Source: CAVPDE01 sp963702565 (GTDB lineage: Bacteria; Desulfobacterota; DSM-4660; Desulfatiglandales; HGW-15). From it: 64,000 nucleotides of DNA. Positions 41,651 to 49,417 of this stretch are shown here, piece by piece. The notes beneath the pieces were generated by a model. It was given only the letters and a program-made list of their open reading frames with translations. It did not search any database and was not told the origin of the DNA. Made by a program: the position numbers and the translations under genes. The stretch's first letter is position 1. Each line of letters begins with the position of its first letter. The DNA lies in assembly GCA_963702565.1 (NCBI GenBank), contig CAVPDE010000030.1, positions 124,001 through 188,000 on the forward strand, given 5' to 3'.

Positions 41651-42175
41651 TCACACTTCCAAGGAAAAGAGAGACATATAGTCCCGCATTTTTTGGCCAT
41701 CCTTTTCAACCAGGTGCGGACAATCGTCAGGACTCTTGGCCCCCTGGGCGATCAGGATCGAAAAGACCATGCAGGTAGGCTGTCCGCATTCCCGACAGTT
41801 CGTTTTCGGCAGAAGCTTTAGAATTTCCAAAATCTTGGGCTTGGGTGTGCCCTCAAATCTCGGCTCAATTTTGTCGCGCTTTTCCCAAGTCTCATTGATC
41901 TCCATCTTTAACCATTCCAGGATCTTGTCGGCCTCCTCCTCGTCCCTGAGGGCGTTGACTGCAATCTGCCGAGCATGAACCGTGATCAACTTCCCATGAA
42001 CTTTAAAGGTGACCGCAGGAGGCTCTTTCAAATACTCAAATCCTCCGAGTACGGTATTCAGGTAAGGTAAAACCGCTGTGACGTCCTGATCGAGATGGGC
42101 AATGCAGTGTAGGGATAGAAAGCTCGGATTGCACTCCGGTCTGAAAATCTCCTTTGTGTAACTGATCAACAGCAT
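41651..42175 (-). CDS. (Fe-S)-binding protein of the arsenic operon
   Basis: A 174-residue cytosolic protein. The N-terminal 100 residues have no motif I recognise. The C-terminal region KTNCRECGQPTCMVFSILIA...DDCP is a four-cysteine [4Fe-4S] domain of the type found in CO-dehydrogenase/acetyl-CoA synthase and RnfB proteins (PF04060). It lies between CcdA and ACR3. A redox or regulatory role in thiol reduction is possible but unproven. Confidence 0.75.
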   Translation of the reverse strand: MLLISYTKEIFRPECNPSFLSLHCIAHLDQDVTAVLPYLNTVLGGFEYLKEPPAVTFKVHGKLITVHARQIAVNALRDEEEADKILEWLKMEINETWEKRDKIEPRFEGTPKPKILEILKLLPKTNCRECGQPTCMVFSILIAQGAKSPDDCPHLVEKDGQKMRDYMSLFSLEV

Positions 42176-42186
42176 GATCCAATTCC

Positions 42187-42897
42187 TTAGGTCGACAAAA
42201 ATGGATTCACTATGAAGTAAACGGCCAGCCCGGTAATCACGACGCCGGCGCCTTTCCTAAACCATTGTGTCGCGCCCTGCCAGCGGCTGTTTTCCAGCAC
42301 TCCTTTCACCATCGCAGCAGAACTGCCTGCGACCACAATAGGGAGGCAGTGGCCGATCGCAAAGAGTAAAATGAGGACTACCCCTGAGGCCACGTTTTGC
42401 TGAACTGTGATGATCGCAAGGATGGGCGCGATAAAGCCGAAGGTGCAGGAACCGGAAAGAACGCCATAGGCCAGGCCGAGACCAAAGGCTCCAAGAATTC
42501 CCTTGAGGTTGAGCCTGTTTAGAAATAGACCCCCTGACATTGAACACTTTTCAACACCAAACATCCCAAGGGCTACCCAAACGAGCACCAAGCCAACCAG
42601 GATTTGCCAATAGTTGCCGATATCCCCGAGCATGCGTCCCAGAATGGCGCAGATGATTCCTATGAGAGCGATGGTGATGAAAAGGCCTAAGGTGAAGGCT
42701 ATAGAATAGTAGGACGCCTGACGAGATCCAAGGATCTGCTGTTGTCCTCCCACGTATGCGACAATGAGGGGGATGGATGCGAGGTGGCACGGGCTGAAAA
42801 GCACGCTGACCATGCCCCACAGAAAGGACCCTACTCCCGCGATGGCGGATTCCGCGACAATCCAATTGTTAATGGTGAGGAATATCGTGTCCAGCAT
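42187..42897 (-). CDS. CcdA/DsbD-like transmembrane electron carrier
   Basis: A 236-residue protein with six membrane helices. The first redox cysteine is in LFSPCHLASIPLIVAYVG and the second in GVLSGSCTFGFIAPI, matching the paired cysteines of CcdA. It would carry reducing power from cytosolic thioredoxin to periplasmic thiol proteins. The two thioredoxin-like genes directly upstream, one exported and one cytosolic, are natural partners. The operon therefore encodes a complete dithiol relay. Confidence 0.88.
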   Translation of the reverse strand: MLDTIFLTINNWIVAESAIAGVGSFLWGMVSVLFSPCHLASIPLIVAYVGGQQQILGSRQASYYSIAFTLGLFITIALIGIICAILGRMLGDIGNYWQILVGLVLVWVALGMFGVEKCSMSGGLFLNRLNLKGILGAFGLGLAYGVLSGSCTFGFIAPILAIITVQQNVASGVVLILLFAIGHCLPIVVAGSSAAMVKGVLENSRWQGATQWFRKGAGVVITGLAVYFIVNPFLST

Positions 42898-42916
42898 GCG
42901 TATCTCCGTTTAAGCG

Positions 42917-43312
42917 CTATTTGACTCCCATCTTCTTGAGTTGCGCGACGATCGCTTCCTCACTCATGAATCCTGTGTGACGAAGAACTTCGTTACCCTG
43001 CTTGTCATAAAAAATCTGGGTGGGGATCACCTTGATCCCAAATCGTTTTGCCTGGTCAGGATCTTTCCACACGTCGAGGAAGACAATGGCTGCCCGGCCC
43101 TTGTAGTCTTTTTCAAGCTTTTCCAGAATGGGAGCCATCATCTTGCAAGGCACGCATGATTTCGCACCGAGATCCGCCATGGTCACCATGCCTTTAACAG
43201 GCACATCAGGCGGTTTGCCCGGATCGGCTGAGGCAATGCCAATAGGGCCCGGAAGGGATGCTGTTCCCATGAAAAGAAGAAAAATCATGCCCGTTACGCA
43301 GAGCCTTTTCAT
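42917..43312 (-). CDS. exported thioredoxin-like protein (ArsR operon copy)
   Basis: A 131-residue protein from ATG 43312. A signal peptide (CVTGMIFLLFMGTASLPG) precedes a thioredoxin domain with active site CVPCKMMAP and cis-proline VIPTQIFYDKQGNE. It is a close paralogue of the protein at 29276-29674. It follows the small redox-disulfide gene by 41 bases and precedes CcdA by 19, so CcdA probably recycles it. Confidence 0.85.
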   Translation of the reverse strand: MKRLCVTGMIFLLFMGTASLPGPIGIASADPGKPPDVPVKGMVTMADLGAKSCVPCKMMAPILEKLEKDYKGRAAIVFLDVWKDPDQAKRFGIKVIPTQIFYDKQGNEVLRHTGFMSEEAIVAQLKKMGVK

Positions 43313-43353
43313 GCCCTGCTTTCCCCATAACAAATAGTTTTTTCCGCATACCG

Positions 43354-43587
43354 CTATTTGAGGATCCATTTTTTGATTTCATCCTTTGTGGGTATTTTGC
43401 CTACGCTCTTGACCTGGCCATCAATAACAACAGCCGGTGTCCCGAAAACGCCGTACTTGGCAATCTCCAAGAGATTCGTCACTTTTTCAACCTTAGCGTC
43501 CGAACCCGTCTCTGAGACGGCCTCCTTGACATTCCTTTCCGTTTGCTGACACTTGGGGCATCCAGGCCCCAGAACTTTAATATCCAT
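43354..43587 (-). CDS. small cytosolic thioredoxin-like redox disulfide protein
   Basis: A 77-residue glutaredoxin-sized protein. The active site CPKC lies close to the N-terminus in MDIKVLGPGCPKCQQTERN, and the cis-proline is in GVFGTPAVVIDGQVKS. It matches the MTH895/TM0996 group of mini-thioredoxins. I start at the second ATG, 43587, because AAAGGAGG overlaps the first. It may feed electrons to CcdA from the cytosolic side. Confidence 0.88.
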   Translation of the reverse strand: MDIKVLGPGCPKCQQTERNVKEAVSETGSDAKVEKVTNLLEIAKYGVFGTPAVVIDGQVKSVGKIPTKDEIKKWILK

Positions 43588-43681
43588 GGTCATCCTCCTT
43601 TATCTCCATCCCATTGATCCCCACTGTAAATTCACCTACCCTGCTCTGTGACACATCGGCATCGGTCATTGATCCACACCC

Positions 43682-44854
43682 CTATCCAACGATGGATCCG
43701 AAGATCATGCCTGCAATCGTGGACAGAACCACGATGATCGTGCAGAACGCAAAAGTTTTTTTCACCCCCATTATCCCACCAATCACCAGCATGTTGGGGA
43801 GGGAGAGCGCAGGGCCGGCGAGAAGCAAAGAAAGCGCCGGGCCTTGCCCCATCCCTGAGCCAATGAGTCCCTGCAAAATGGGAACCTCCGTCAGGGTGGC
43901 AAAATACATGAGCGCCCCTGCGACGGATGCGAAAAGATTAGCCCAAAGAGAATTCCCGCCTACCAGGCTCTGGATATAATGCTCCGGAATCAACGCAGGA
44001 TATCCCGGCCGGCCCAGCAGGAATCCTGCCACAAGCACGCCGCCTGCAAGGAGAGGAAGGATCTGCTTCATGAAACCCCAGGTGGATTGAACCCAGGTCA
44101 GCCTTTCCTCCTTTCTAAACCATCGTTTGAGCATCACGCCGAGGATAATCAGCAGTGCTGCCGTGATGTACCATTTGACAGCAAAAATAAAGGGCCAAAT
44201 TCCGGATTCGCCCGCCGCCGGTTTTGCAAACGCCGCAAAGACCAGAATGAGCACCATGGTCAACATGAACAAAGCATCCTGAGTGAGGGTTCTTCCCCTC
44301 TCCTCCTGATCCGGGAGGTAGATCTGGCCGGCTGTTCGAGCGGAGTCCTCTTTCCTGAAGAAAAGAGCCATGAGGAGACCAGTGATTATTGCAAAAAGAA
44401 CTGCACCGACGGCCCTGGCCAGCCCTAACTGCCATCCGAGAATGCGGGCCGTGAGAACGATTGCGAGGACGTTAATTGCTGGGCCGGAGTATAGAAATGC
44501 CGTCGCCGGACCGATCCCTGCCCCCCTCATGTAAATGCCTGCAAAGAGGGGAAGGACGGTGCATGAGCAAACCGCAAGGACTGTGCCTGAGACGGAAGCC
44601 ACGGAGTAAGAGAGAATTTTGTTGGCCGTGGCTCCGAAGTACTTGAGCACCGAAGCCTGAGAGACAAAGACCGCGATGGCTCCTGCGATGAAGAAAGCAG
44701 GAATCAGACAGGTCAGCACGTGCTCTCTCGCATATTCCTGAAGCATCATGAAGGCTTCAAGTCCGGATTGCCGTATGGTGGCGTGGTCCCAGGGGATGTA
44801 ATAAGCACAGGCAAAGATGAGGATGATGAGCAGGAGCTTGGTGCGTTCTTGCAA
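43682..44854 (-). CDS. ArsP-like permease (PF03773)
   Basis: A 390-residue membrane protein with about ten helices. The family hallmarks are VLAVCSCTVLPLFAGIYMRG in the first half and ATLTEVPILQGLIGSGMGQG in the second. ArsP members export trivalent organoarsenicals; many relatives have unknown cargo. I start at TTG 44854 because AAAAGGAG lies eight bases before it; a longer frame reaches 44893 with weaker signals. It is the second gene of the ArsR operon, which favours an arsenic or related role. Confidence 0.8.
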   Translation of the reverse strand: MQERTKLLLIILIFACAYYIPWDHATIRQSGLEAFMMLQEYAREHVLTCLIPAFFIAGAIAVFVSQASVLKYFGATANKILSYSVASVSGTVLAVCSCTVLPLFAGIYMRGAGIGPATAFLYSGPAINVLAIVLTARILGWQLGLARAVGAVLFAIITGLLMALFFRKEDSARTAGQIYLPDQEERGRTLTQDALFMLTMVLILVFAAFAKPAAGESGIWPFIFAVKWYITAALLIILGVMLKRWFRKEERLTWVQSTWGFMKQILPLLAGGVLVAGFLLGRPGYPALIPEHYIQSLVGGNSLWANLFASVAGALMYFATLTEVPILQGLIGSGMGQGPALSLLLAGPALSLPNMLVIGGIMGVKKTFAFCTIIVVLSTIAGMIFGSIVG

Positions 44855-44911
44855 CTCAGAATCTCCTTTTGCCACTGCATTTCGATTCGGCAATATAGAA
44901 AACAGGTTGGG

Positions 44912-45256
44912 TTATTTCCTGCATACGTCTTCTCGACGAATGGAGGGAAGTTTTTTGACCAAATCTGCGACTTGCCTGTCTTCGTTTAGCCAGTGGCGAA
45001 GGTTCCCCAAGGTCGTCGCCGCGTAAGGGCTGCTGTTTCCGTCCGTGAGCCGATAATTGACCCAGAGCCCATCCTTGTCGGATTCAACCAGCCCTGCGTC
45101 CTCAAGCAGCTTCAAATGTTTTGACACGGTCGGCTGGGCGACATTGAGGGCGGCTTTCAACTCGCAAACGCACAGAACCCTCTGCTGCAGCATCTTGATG
45201 ATTTTGACCCGGTTGGGGTCGGAAAGAGCCTTCATGACCTTTAAGAAAGGCTTCAT
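44912..45256 (-). CDS. arsR: ArsR-family arsenic-responsive repressor
   Basis: A 114-residue winged-helix repressor from ATG 45256, with AGGAGG upstream. MKALSDPNRVKIIKMLQQ begins the fold. The metal site CVCEL sits at the recognition helix, followed by NVAQPTVSKHLKLLEDAGLV. Two neighbouring cysteines in this position bind arsenite in the E. coli-type proteins. It would control the whole ACR3 operon from the promoter at 45285-45313 and release on arsenite or antimonite. Confidence 0.92.
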   Translation of the reverse strand: MKPFLKVMKALSDPNRVKIIKMLQQRVLCVCELKAALNVAQPTVSKHLKLLEDAGLVESDKDGLWVNYRLTDGNSSPYAATTLGNLRHWLNEDRQVADLVKKLPSIRREDVCRK

Positions 45257-45271
45257 CCTGGTTCCTCCTAA

Positions 45272-45313
45272 ATTGCTAATTGGTAATATAGTACACCGTC
45301 CATTTTCTGTCAA
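45272..45313 (-). promoter_or_regulatory. sigma-70 promoter with probable ArsR operator
   Basis: On the minus strand TTGACA (45313-45308) and TATATT (45290-45285) are separated by 17 bases. An imperfect dyad, ATTGCTAATTGGTAAT on the plus strand at 45272-45287, matches its reverse complement at 12 of 16 positions and overlaps the -10 element and start site. That position suits repression by ArsR. Confidence 0.65.
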
Positions 45314-45378
45314 TTCATTTTTCTTGATTCGGTCGGTTTAGGCAATAAAGCAGGGTCTCAAGCGCTCGCTCCTCCCGC

Positions 45379-45407
45379 TTGCATCCTGCGCAAAAGAATT
45401 CTATCAT
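45379..45407 (+). promoter_or_regulatory. candidate promoter of the 45448 gene
   Basis: TTGCAT at 45379-45384 and TATCAT at 45402-45407 are 17 bases apart, about 40 bases ahead of the start codon. It is divergent from the ArsR promoter. Confidence 0.35.
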
Positions 45408-45447
45408 GGGTTTCGCGATGTAATAGAAAAGGGTTTGGAGGTTCACG

Positions 45448-45630
45448 ATGGCCGAACAAGACAAGAAACAGGTCTACGTTCGCGTGAAAGATGGGGCTGG
45501 AAATCAGTTCCTTTGTCCCATGGATGCCCTCAAGGACATCAAGAAGGCGACGGACGATGAGATTGAAAACTGCGTGGATGATGCTGTTGTCGGGCGCTAT
45601 GCGGGGGAGATCAAAATAGCGGACAAGTAG
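45448..45630 (+). CDS. small hypothetical protein, 60 aa
   Basis: A 60-residue acidic protein with MAEQDKKQVYVRVKDGAGNQ, a single cysteine in FLCPMDALKDIKKAT, a second in ENCVDDAVVGRYA, and no membrane segment. GGAGG lies just before the ATG. The next gene starts 57 bases later, so both may share a transcript. The family is not known to me. Confidence 0.7.
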   Translation: MAEQDKKQVYVRVKDGAGNQFLCPMDALKDIKKATDDEIENCVDDAVVGRYAGEIKIADK

Positions 45631-45686
45631 CACTCCGGAAAACCACCACGACGCTACTCACGAAACACTGAAGAATCAGGAGGATC

Positions 45687-46718
45687 ATGGAGCTTCATTT
45701 CACAAGAACAAACGGCCCGGTCGATGACTTGATTGACCGCCTGATCCGTCACGCAGGGGATGTCCGCCATCCGGATTATGTGCGCGAAATGATCCTGGCA
45801 TCCCTCAAGTCAGGTCAGGAGAGCGAAGATCGCATTGACCTGAAGATCATGAACTCGACTCTTAAAGAGATGCGCTTTACGACAAAAGTTTTCAGTCCTT
45901 ATCGCGGAGTCAGAAAAGTCACGGTTTTCGGTTCCGCCAGGACCCGTCCCGAAGAACCCATCTACAAGATGGCTCAGGAATTCGGGAGAAGACTTTCCGG
46001 CGCAGGTTATATGGTGATCACCGGTGGCGGTCCCGGAATCATGCAGGCGGTGAATGAAGGCGCCGGTTCGGAGAATTCCTTCGGCGTGAACATACGGCTG
46101 CCCTTTGAACAGCAGATGAATCCTGTTCTGCTCAACAACCCGCGAGCGATTACGTACAAGTACTTTTTTAATCGAAAGGTCGCGTTTCTCAAGGAATCGG
46201 ATGCAGTGGCCCTGTTCCCGGGCGGGTTTGGTACGCTGGATGAAGCCATGGAGACGCTGACCCTGGTTCAGACCGGAAAGAGGGAGCCCTTACCCCTCAT
46301 TCTCATCGACGAGCCGGGCGGTACCTACTGGACACGCTACATCGATTTTCTGAAAGAGGAGCTTCTCTCAAACGGCTATATCAATGAAACGGATCTCGAT
46401 CTCTTTGAGCGCTCAGAGTCTCCCGATGAAGCGGTTCAAAAGATCCGCTTTTTCTACTCCCGCTATCACAGTCTCCGATACGTGGGAGACAAACTGATCA
46501 TCCGTCTCCTGACTCCGCTGGGAAAAGAAGTGGTGAAAGAACTCAGTGCTGATTTTGCCGATATCCTGGTCCCCCACGGAGAAATCGCCCTATCCCAAGC
46601 CCTGCCTGCAGAATCCGAGGAACCGGAGCTGGCTCATCTTCCCAGGGTTGCGGTGGACTTCGACAGGAAGGACTTCGCCAGGCTGCGTCATCTGATCGAC
46701 GCCATCAACCGCCTTTAG
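45687..46718 (+). CDS. LOG-family nucleotide-binding protein (TIGR00730-like)
   Basis: A 343-residue protein with a Rossmann-like LOG domain at about 75-255: VTVFGSARTRPEEPIYKMAQ, ITGGGPGIMQAVNEGA and the hallmark PGGFGTLDEAMETLTLVQTG. LOG proteins release cytokinin-type bases from nucleotides or bind nucleotides. Here an N-terminal extension of 75 residues and a C-terminal extension of 90 residues are present, longer than the 190-residue plant-type enzymes. The extended form is common in deltaproteobacteria. AGGAGG precedes the ATG. Confidence 0.85.
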   Translation: MELHFTRTNGPVDDLIDRLIRHAGDVRHPDYVREMILASLKSGQESEDRIDLKIMNSTLKEMRFTTKVFSPYRGVRKVTVFGSARTRPEEPIYKMAQEFGRRLSGAGYMVITGGGPGIMQAVNEGAGSENSFGVNIRLPFEQQMNPVLLNNPRAITYKYFFNRKVAFLKESDAVALFPGGFGTLDEAMETLTLVQTGKREPLPLILIDEPGGTYWTRYIDFLKEELLSNGYINETDLDLFERSESPDEAVQKIRFFYSRYHSLRYVGDKLIIRLLTPLGKEVVKELSADFADILVPHGEIALSQALPAESEEPELAHLPRVAVDFDRKDFARLRHLIDAINRL

Positions 46719-46943
46719 CAGGGCAGAGGCGTATCCAATTCTGCTCGCCTTGTCACCTTTTGTGTATCCTCTGCCCCCGTTTTCCCTTATTCCCGCCTTT
46801 TAGCAAAGTATTAAGATACGGTTAATGAAAATACAGTTTACAAGTTCTCGGGCAGCATCATTCCTCTGACAACGCTCGGGTTAAGGCTTTTAGCCGGTTT
46901 AAGAAAAACCCGTTCTCTGCGCTCTCTGTGAGAGATGCGCCTG
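46719..46943. other. intergenic space downstream of the LOG gene
   Basis: No reading frame is supported in the 608 bases between the LOG and DUF169 genes. The first part (46719-46943) contains GAGAACGGGT-type words and a short hairpin at about 46920-46936 (TCTCTGTGAGAGA) ahead of the sigma-54 promoter. The rest is covered by the promoter, RNA and repeat entries. Confidence 0.4.
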
Positions 46944-46960
46944 TTGGTATCATTCTTGCT
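46944..46960 (+). promoter_or_regulatory. sigma-54 promoter of a candidate small RNA
   Basis: TTGGTATCATTCTTGCT has GG at 46946-46947 and GC at 46958-46959 with exactly ten bases between, and TTGCT after. Start of transcription is expected near 46971. No coding gene follows for 350 bases. Confidence 0.7.
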
Positions 46961-46970
46961 TTATTCCGTT

Positions 46971-47100
46971 ACAAAGGGCCGAGACCCGGTTTTTTCCTCC
47001 AGACTAAACAGAGTCAAGGCCTTTCTAACGCGAGGACCCCTGGAGACGCTCAGCAGAAGGCATGGGGAAATGCTTTGATCTTCAGGGGTCCTTTTTGTTT
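46971..47100 (+). ncRNA. candidate sigma-54-dependent small RNA ending in a structured terminator
   Basis: From the predicted start to the T-run there are about 130 bases without a supported reading frame. The 3' end forms a long structure: AGGACCCCTG (47033-47042) pairs with CAGGGGTCCT (47083-47092). Inside it AAGGCAT (47057-47063) pairs with ATGCTTT (47070-47076) across a GGGGAA loop. CTTTTTG follows at once. The compact unit of promoter, short transcript and terminator is what a free small RNA looks like. I do not match it to a named RNA family. Confidence 0.55.
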
Positions 47101-47209
47101 GACCTTCATTTCCCTTGACATTCTGAACCTGCTCCATCAAACTTTTTCACTTAGACACTGAGAGCCCATCCTACTTTTTCCTCCTGGATCAGAGAGTTTC
47201 GAACTTACT

Positions 47210-47264
47210 CCCCCTTTAGAAAAGGGGGAAACTCGGCATAAGGCCTCCCCTTTGTAAAGGGGAG
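47210..47264. repeat. double-hairpin intergenic repeat
   Basis: Two perfect hairpins stand 16 bases apart: CCCCCTTT-AGA-AAAGGGGG at 47210-47228 and CTCCCCTTT-GT-AAAGGGGAG at 47245-47264. Both have the same core word, and the whole element continues to GGGGATTT at about 47276. It lies 50 to 115 bases ahead of the DUF169 gene. Elements with this core word are common dispersed repeats in bacteria. Confidence 0.6.
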
Positions 47265-47326
47265 ACCGAGGGGATTTCAGATCGCCGTTGTGCCCGGTTT
47301 CTTAAAAGGAGAAGAGGAGAAGCAGA

Positions 47327-48160
47327 ATGGAAGAGCGATGGAAAGCGTTGCCGAAATTCCTAGAAGTCCTTGGTTACGATGAAGAGCCCATGGGCATCTT
47401 CTACACGGATCAAAAACCGACAGAGGGATTTACTCCGGCCCCCCTGGATCTGCCGACCAGAGAGAAGGAGAAAACCCTGCAGATCGACTGGCAAGCGGTC
47501 TTTGGCGATTTCTCCTGCGTCATCGGCCACATCTGGCGGGCGCGGAAAAAGAGAAAGCCTGCTTTTTTTGACTCCGGTCATTTCGGTTGTCCTGGAGGCG
47601 CTTTCTTTCTGGGTTTCATGAAACCTCAAACCGAGACCATCATTCACTATGTCTCCACGGGAATACCGGGACGGATGGAGGGCGAGCATTACTGCGATTC
47701 CCCTGATGTGCTGAGAGGGATTTTCGCAACTCTGGATCCGAGGAGTGCGCCCAAGACCTTCTGTGTCGTAAAGCCTTTGGGCCAGTTCACGGCAGAGGAG
47801 GTGCCTGAATTGGTGGCCTTCTTTGCAAGGCCGGAGACCCTGTGCGGCCTTCATCAGCTGGCAGCCTTTGTCAGCCACGACCCCGAAGTGGTCGCCTCCC
47901 CGTGGGGAGCCGCATGCGCCAATCTCATGACGTGGCCGCTCAAGTATCTTTCAGAAGGTAACCCTCGGCCCGTCCTGGGAGGGTGGGATCCCTCGGCCCG
48001 AAAATTTTTCAAGACCGATGAACTCTCCTTGACGGTTCCTTTTGACATGTTCCGTCAGATGCTGGAACGATTCGAGGAGTCTTTCCTCATGACCAAAACC
48101 TGGTCAACGGTGCAGAAGAAAATCAGCCGAAGCCGCAGAACCTGGGGAGAGGAAGACTGA
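47327..48160 (+). CDS. DUF169 protein
   Basis: A 277-residue soluble protein of the DUF169 family, recognised by LGYDEEPMGIFYTDQKP near the start and by HFGCPGGAFFLGFMKP in the middle. Several cysteines (FSCVIGH, HFGCPGG, HYCDSPD, LCGLH, AACANL) suggest redox or metal binding. The function is unknown. An AAAAGGAGAAGAGGAG run precedes the ATG. The small gene at 48265 follows at 104 bases. Confidence 0.8.
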   Translation: MEERWKALPKFLEVLGYDEEPMGIFYTDQKPTEGFTPAPLDLPTREKEKTLQIDWQAVFGDFSCVIGHIWRARKKRKPAFFDSGHFGCPGGAFFLGFMKPQTETIIHYVSTGIPGRMEGEHYCDSPDVLRGIFATLDPRSAPKTFCVVKPLGQFTAEEVPELVAFFARPETLCGLHQLAAFVSHDPEVVASPWGAACANLMTWPLKYLSEGNPRPVLGGWDPSARKFFKTDELSLTVPFDMFRQMLERFEESFLMTKTWSTVQKKISRSRRTWGEED

Positions 48161-48264
48161 GAGGAGACAGAGGGGCCCTGTATACCTGAATTCAAGAGGT
48201 GGAGAAGACCCGAGCCGTCACGGTCTATGAAGTGCTGGACCATTGAGTAGGAGGTTAAGAAAAC

Positions 48265-48510
48265 ATGTTGAGTCTGGAATGCAAAACATCGCTCGCCCCG
48301 GCTAAAGTTCTGGAAGAGCTGAAACGGTCGTTCGGAAAAGGCGGGCTAGGGCTTGAAGTGAAAGAAGAAAACCCCCAGTGCATTACCTTCGAAGGGGGAG
48401 GGGGGTACGTGACGGCGACCCTTTGCGAGGAGATGGGAAAAACCCGCGTGGACCTGGTGACTCAGGAGTGGGACTACCAGGTCAAGCAGTTTGCCTCCAA
48501 GTTGAAGTAA
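48265..48510 (+). CDS. small hypothetical protein, 81 aa
   Basis: An 81-residue protein with LECKTSLAPAKVLEELKRSF and a C-terminal TRVDLVTQEWDYQVKQFASK. The alternating pattern in the middle (QCITFEGGGGYVTATLCEE) looks like beta strands, so a small alpha-beta domain is likely. GGAGG lies before the ATG. It follows DUF169 in the same direction; no family is known to me. Confidence 0.6.
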   Translation: MLSLECKTSLAPAKVLEELKRSFGKGGLGLEVKEENPQCITFEGGGGYVTATLCEEMGKTRVDLVTQEWDYQVKQFASKLK

Positions 48511-48540
48511 ACTGCTGTCGGCTGAAGCTGACAGCTTGGG

Positions 48541-48640
48541 GGACAAAGGGACAGAGTGGCAGAGGCACAAAGGCATGTCCCTCTCTTCGTTGTTTTCCGC
48601 TTTGTGCCTATGTGCCTTTGCAGCTTTGTGCCTGCATCCT
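48541..48640. repeat. inverted repeat of GGCACAAAG words
   Basis: GGCACAAAG at 48564-48572 occurs inverted as CTTTGTGCC at 48600-48608 and 48624-48632. Related words (GGACAAAGGGACAGAG) flank the left side. The element fills the space between the stop at 48510 and the convergent enoyl-CoA hydratase gene, and supplies the last residues of that gene. Confidence 0.55.
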
Positions 48641-49417
48641 ATTGTAGACAGGCTTTCTTTTTTCGAGGAACGCTTTGATCCCTTCTTGCCCGTTCGGGTG
48701 ATCCGCGCACCAAGCCAGCAACTCCCGCTCCTTTTCAAGCTGGTGTTCAAAAGGGGTGTGAAGGGAATCGGTGAGAAGCTTTTTGCAAGCCTGGAAAGAG
48801 GAGAGGGGGAGTCTCGCGATTTCCTGGACCATGACCGTAGCCCTGCTTACCGCTTGGCCGTCTTCAACCACCTCCGTCACCAGACCCCAGGCCAGTGCCT
48901 GCTCGGCGGAGATGGGGCGGTCAAAAGCGACAATCTCCATGGCCTTTGCCAGGCCGACCAGCCTGGGAAGGGTGTAGGTCCCTCCGCCGTCTACGCTCAG
49001 ACCGTTGCTTGTGTAAGCCTGCCTGAACACCGCGGACTTGGCCATGACCCTGAAGTCGCATGCCAGGGCCATGGAAAAACCGCCGCCGGCTGCAAGGCCA
49101 TTGACGGCAGCCACCACAGGCTTGGGCATTCTGCGGATTTCAACGATCGCTTGATGGTAGGCTGCGGCCAGAGCGTGGAAAGCCGCGCCGGGAGTCATGC
49201 CGCACGTGCTCAGCCACTTCAGGTCGCCGCCTGCACAAAAGGCCTTGCCCGCGCCGGTCAGGACGACGCCCACGACGTCCTCGTTGCTGGACAAAGCAAT
49301 GAGCATTTCCGCCAGGTTGCCAATCATGGGCGCATGAAATGCGTTAAAACCCTCCGGACGGTTGAGGGTGAGCACTCCAATCCCGCTTGTGGTTTCCAAC
49401 TGGACCAGTTTGTTCAC
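48608..49417 (-). CDS. enoyl-CoA hydratase/isomerase family protein
   Basis: A 269-residue crotonase-fold protein. GIGVLTLNRPEGFNAF starts the fold. The oxyanion hole segments are AFCAGGDLKWL and VNGLAAGGGFSMALACDF. It hydrates or isomerises acyl-CoA thioesters in the cytosol. The usual end is near EKRKPVYNR; about ten further residues (MQAQSCKGT) are encoded inside the 48541-48640 repeat, so repeat insertion has extended the tail. The start overlaps the EI24 gene by four bases. Confidence 0.85.
   Translation of the reverse strand: MNKLVQLETTSGIGVLTLNRPEGFNAFHAPMIGNLAEMLIALSSNEDVVGVVLTGAGKAFCAGGDLKWLSTCGMTPGAAFHALAAAYHQAIVEIRRMPKPVVAAVNGLAAGGGFSMALACDFRVMAKSAVFRQAYTSNGLSVDGGGTYTLPRLVGLAKAMEIVAFDRPISAEQALAWGLVTEVVEDGQAVSRATVMVQEIARLPLSSFQACKKLLTDSLHTPFEHQLEKERELLAWCADHPNGQEGIKAFLEKRKPVYNRMQAQSCKGT

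Noticed and set aside
43577..43669. 30-codon minus-strand frame MTDADVSQSRVGEF between the permease and mini-thioredoxin genes
   Set aside because: It overlaps the next start and has only a weak ribosome site; kept as a possible remnant of the 38270 family only.
46928..47161. 77-codon plus-strand frame
   Set aside because: It lies across the sigma-54 promoter and terminator hairpin, has no ribosome site and no protein-like pattern.
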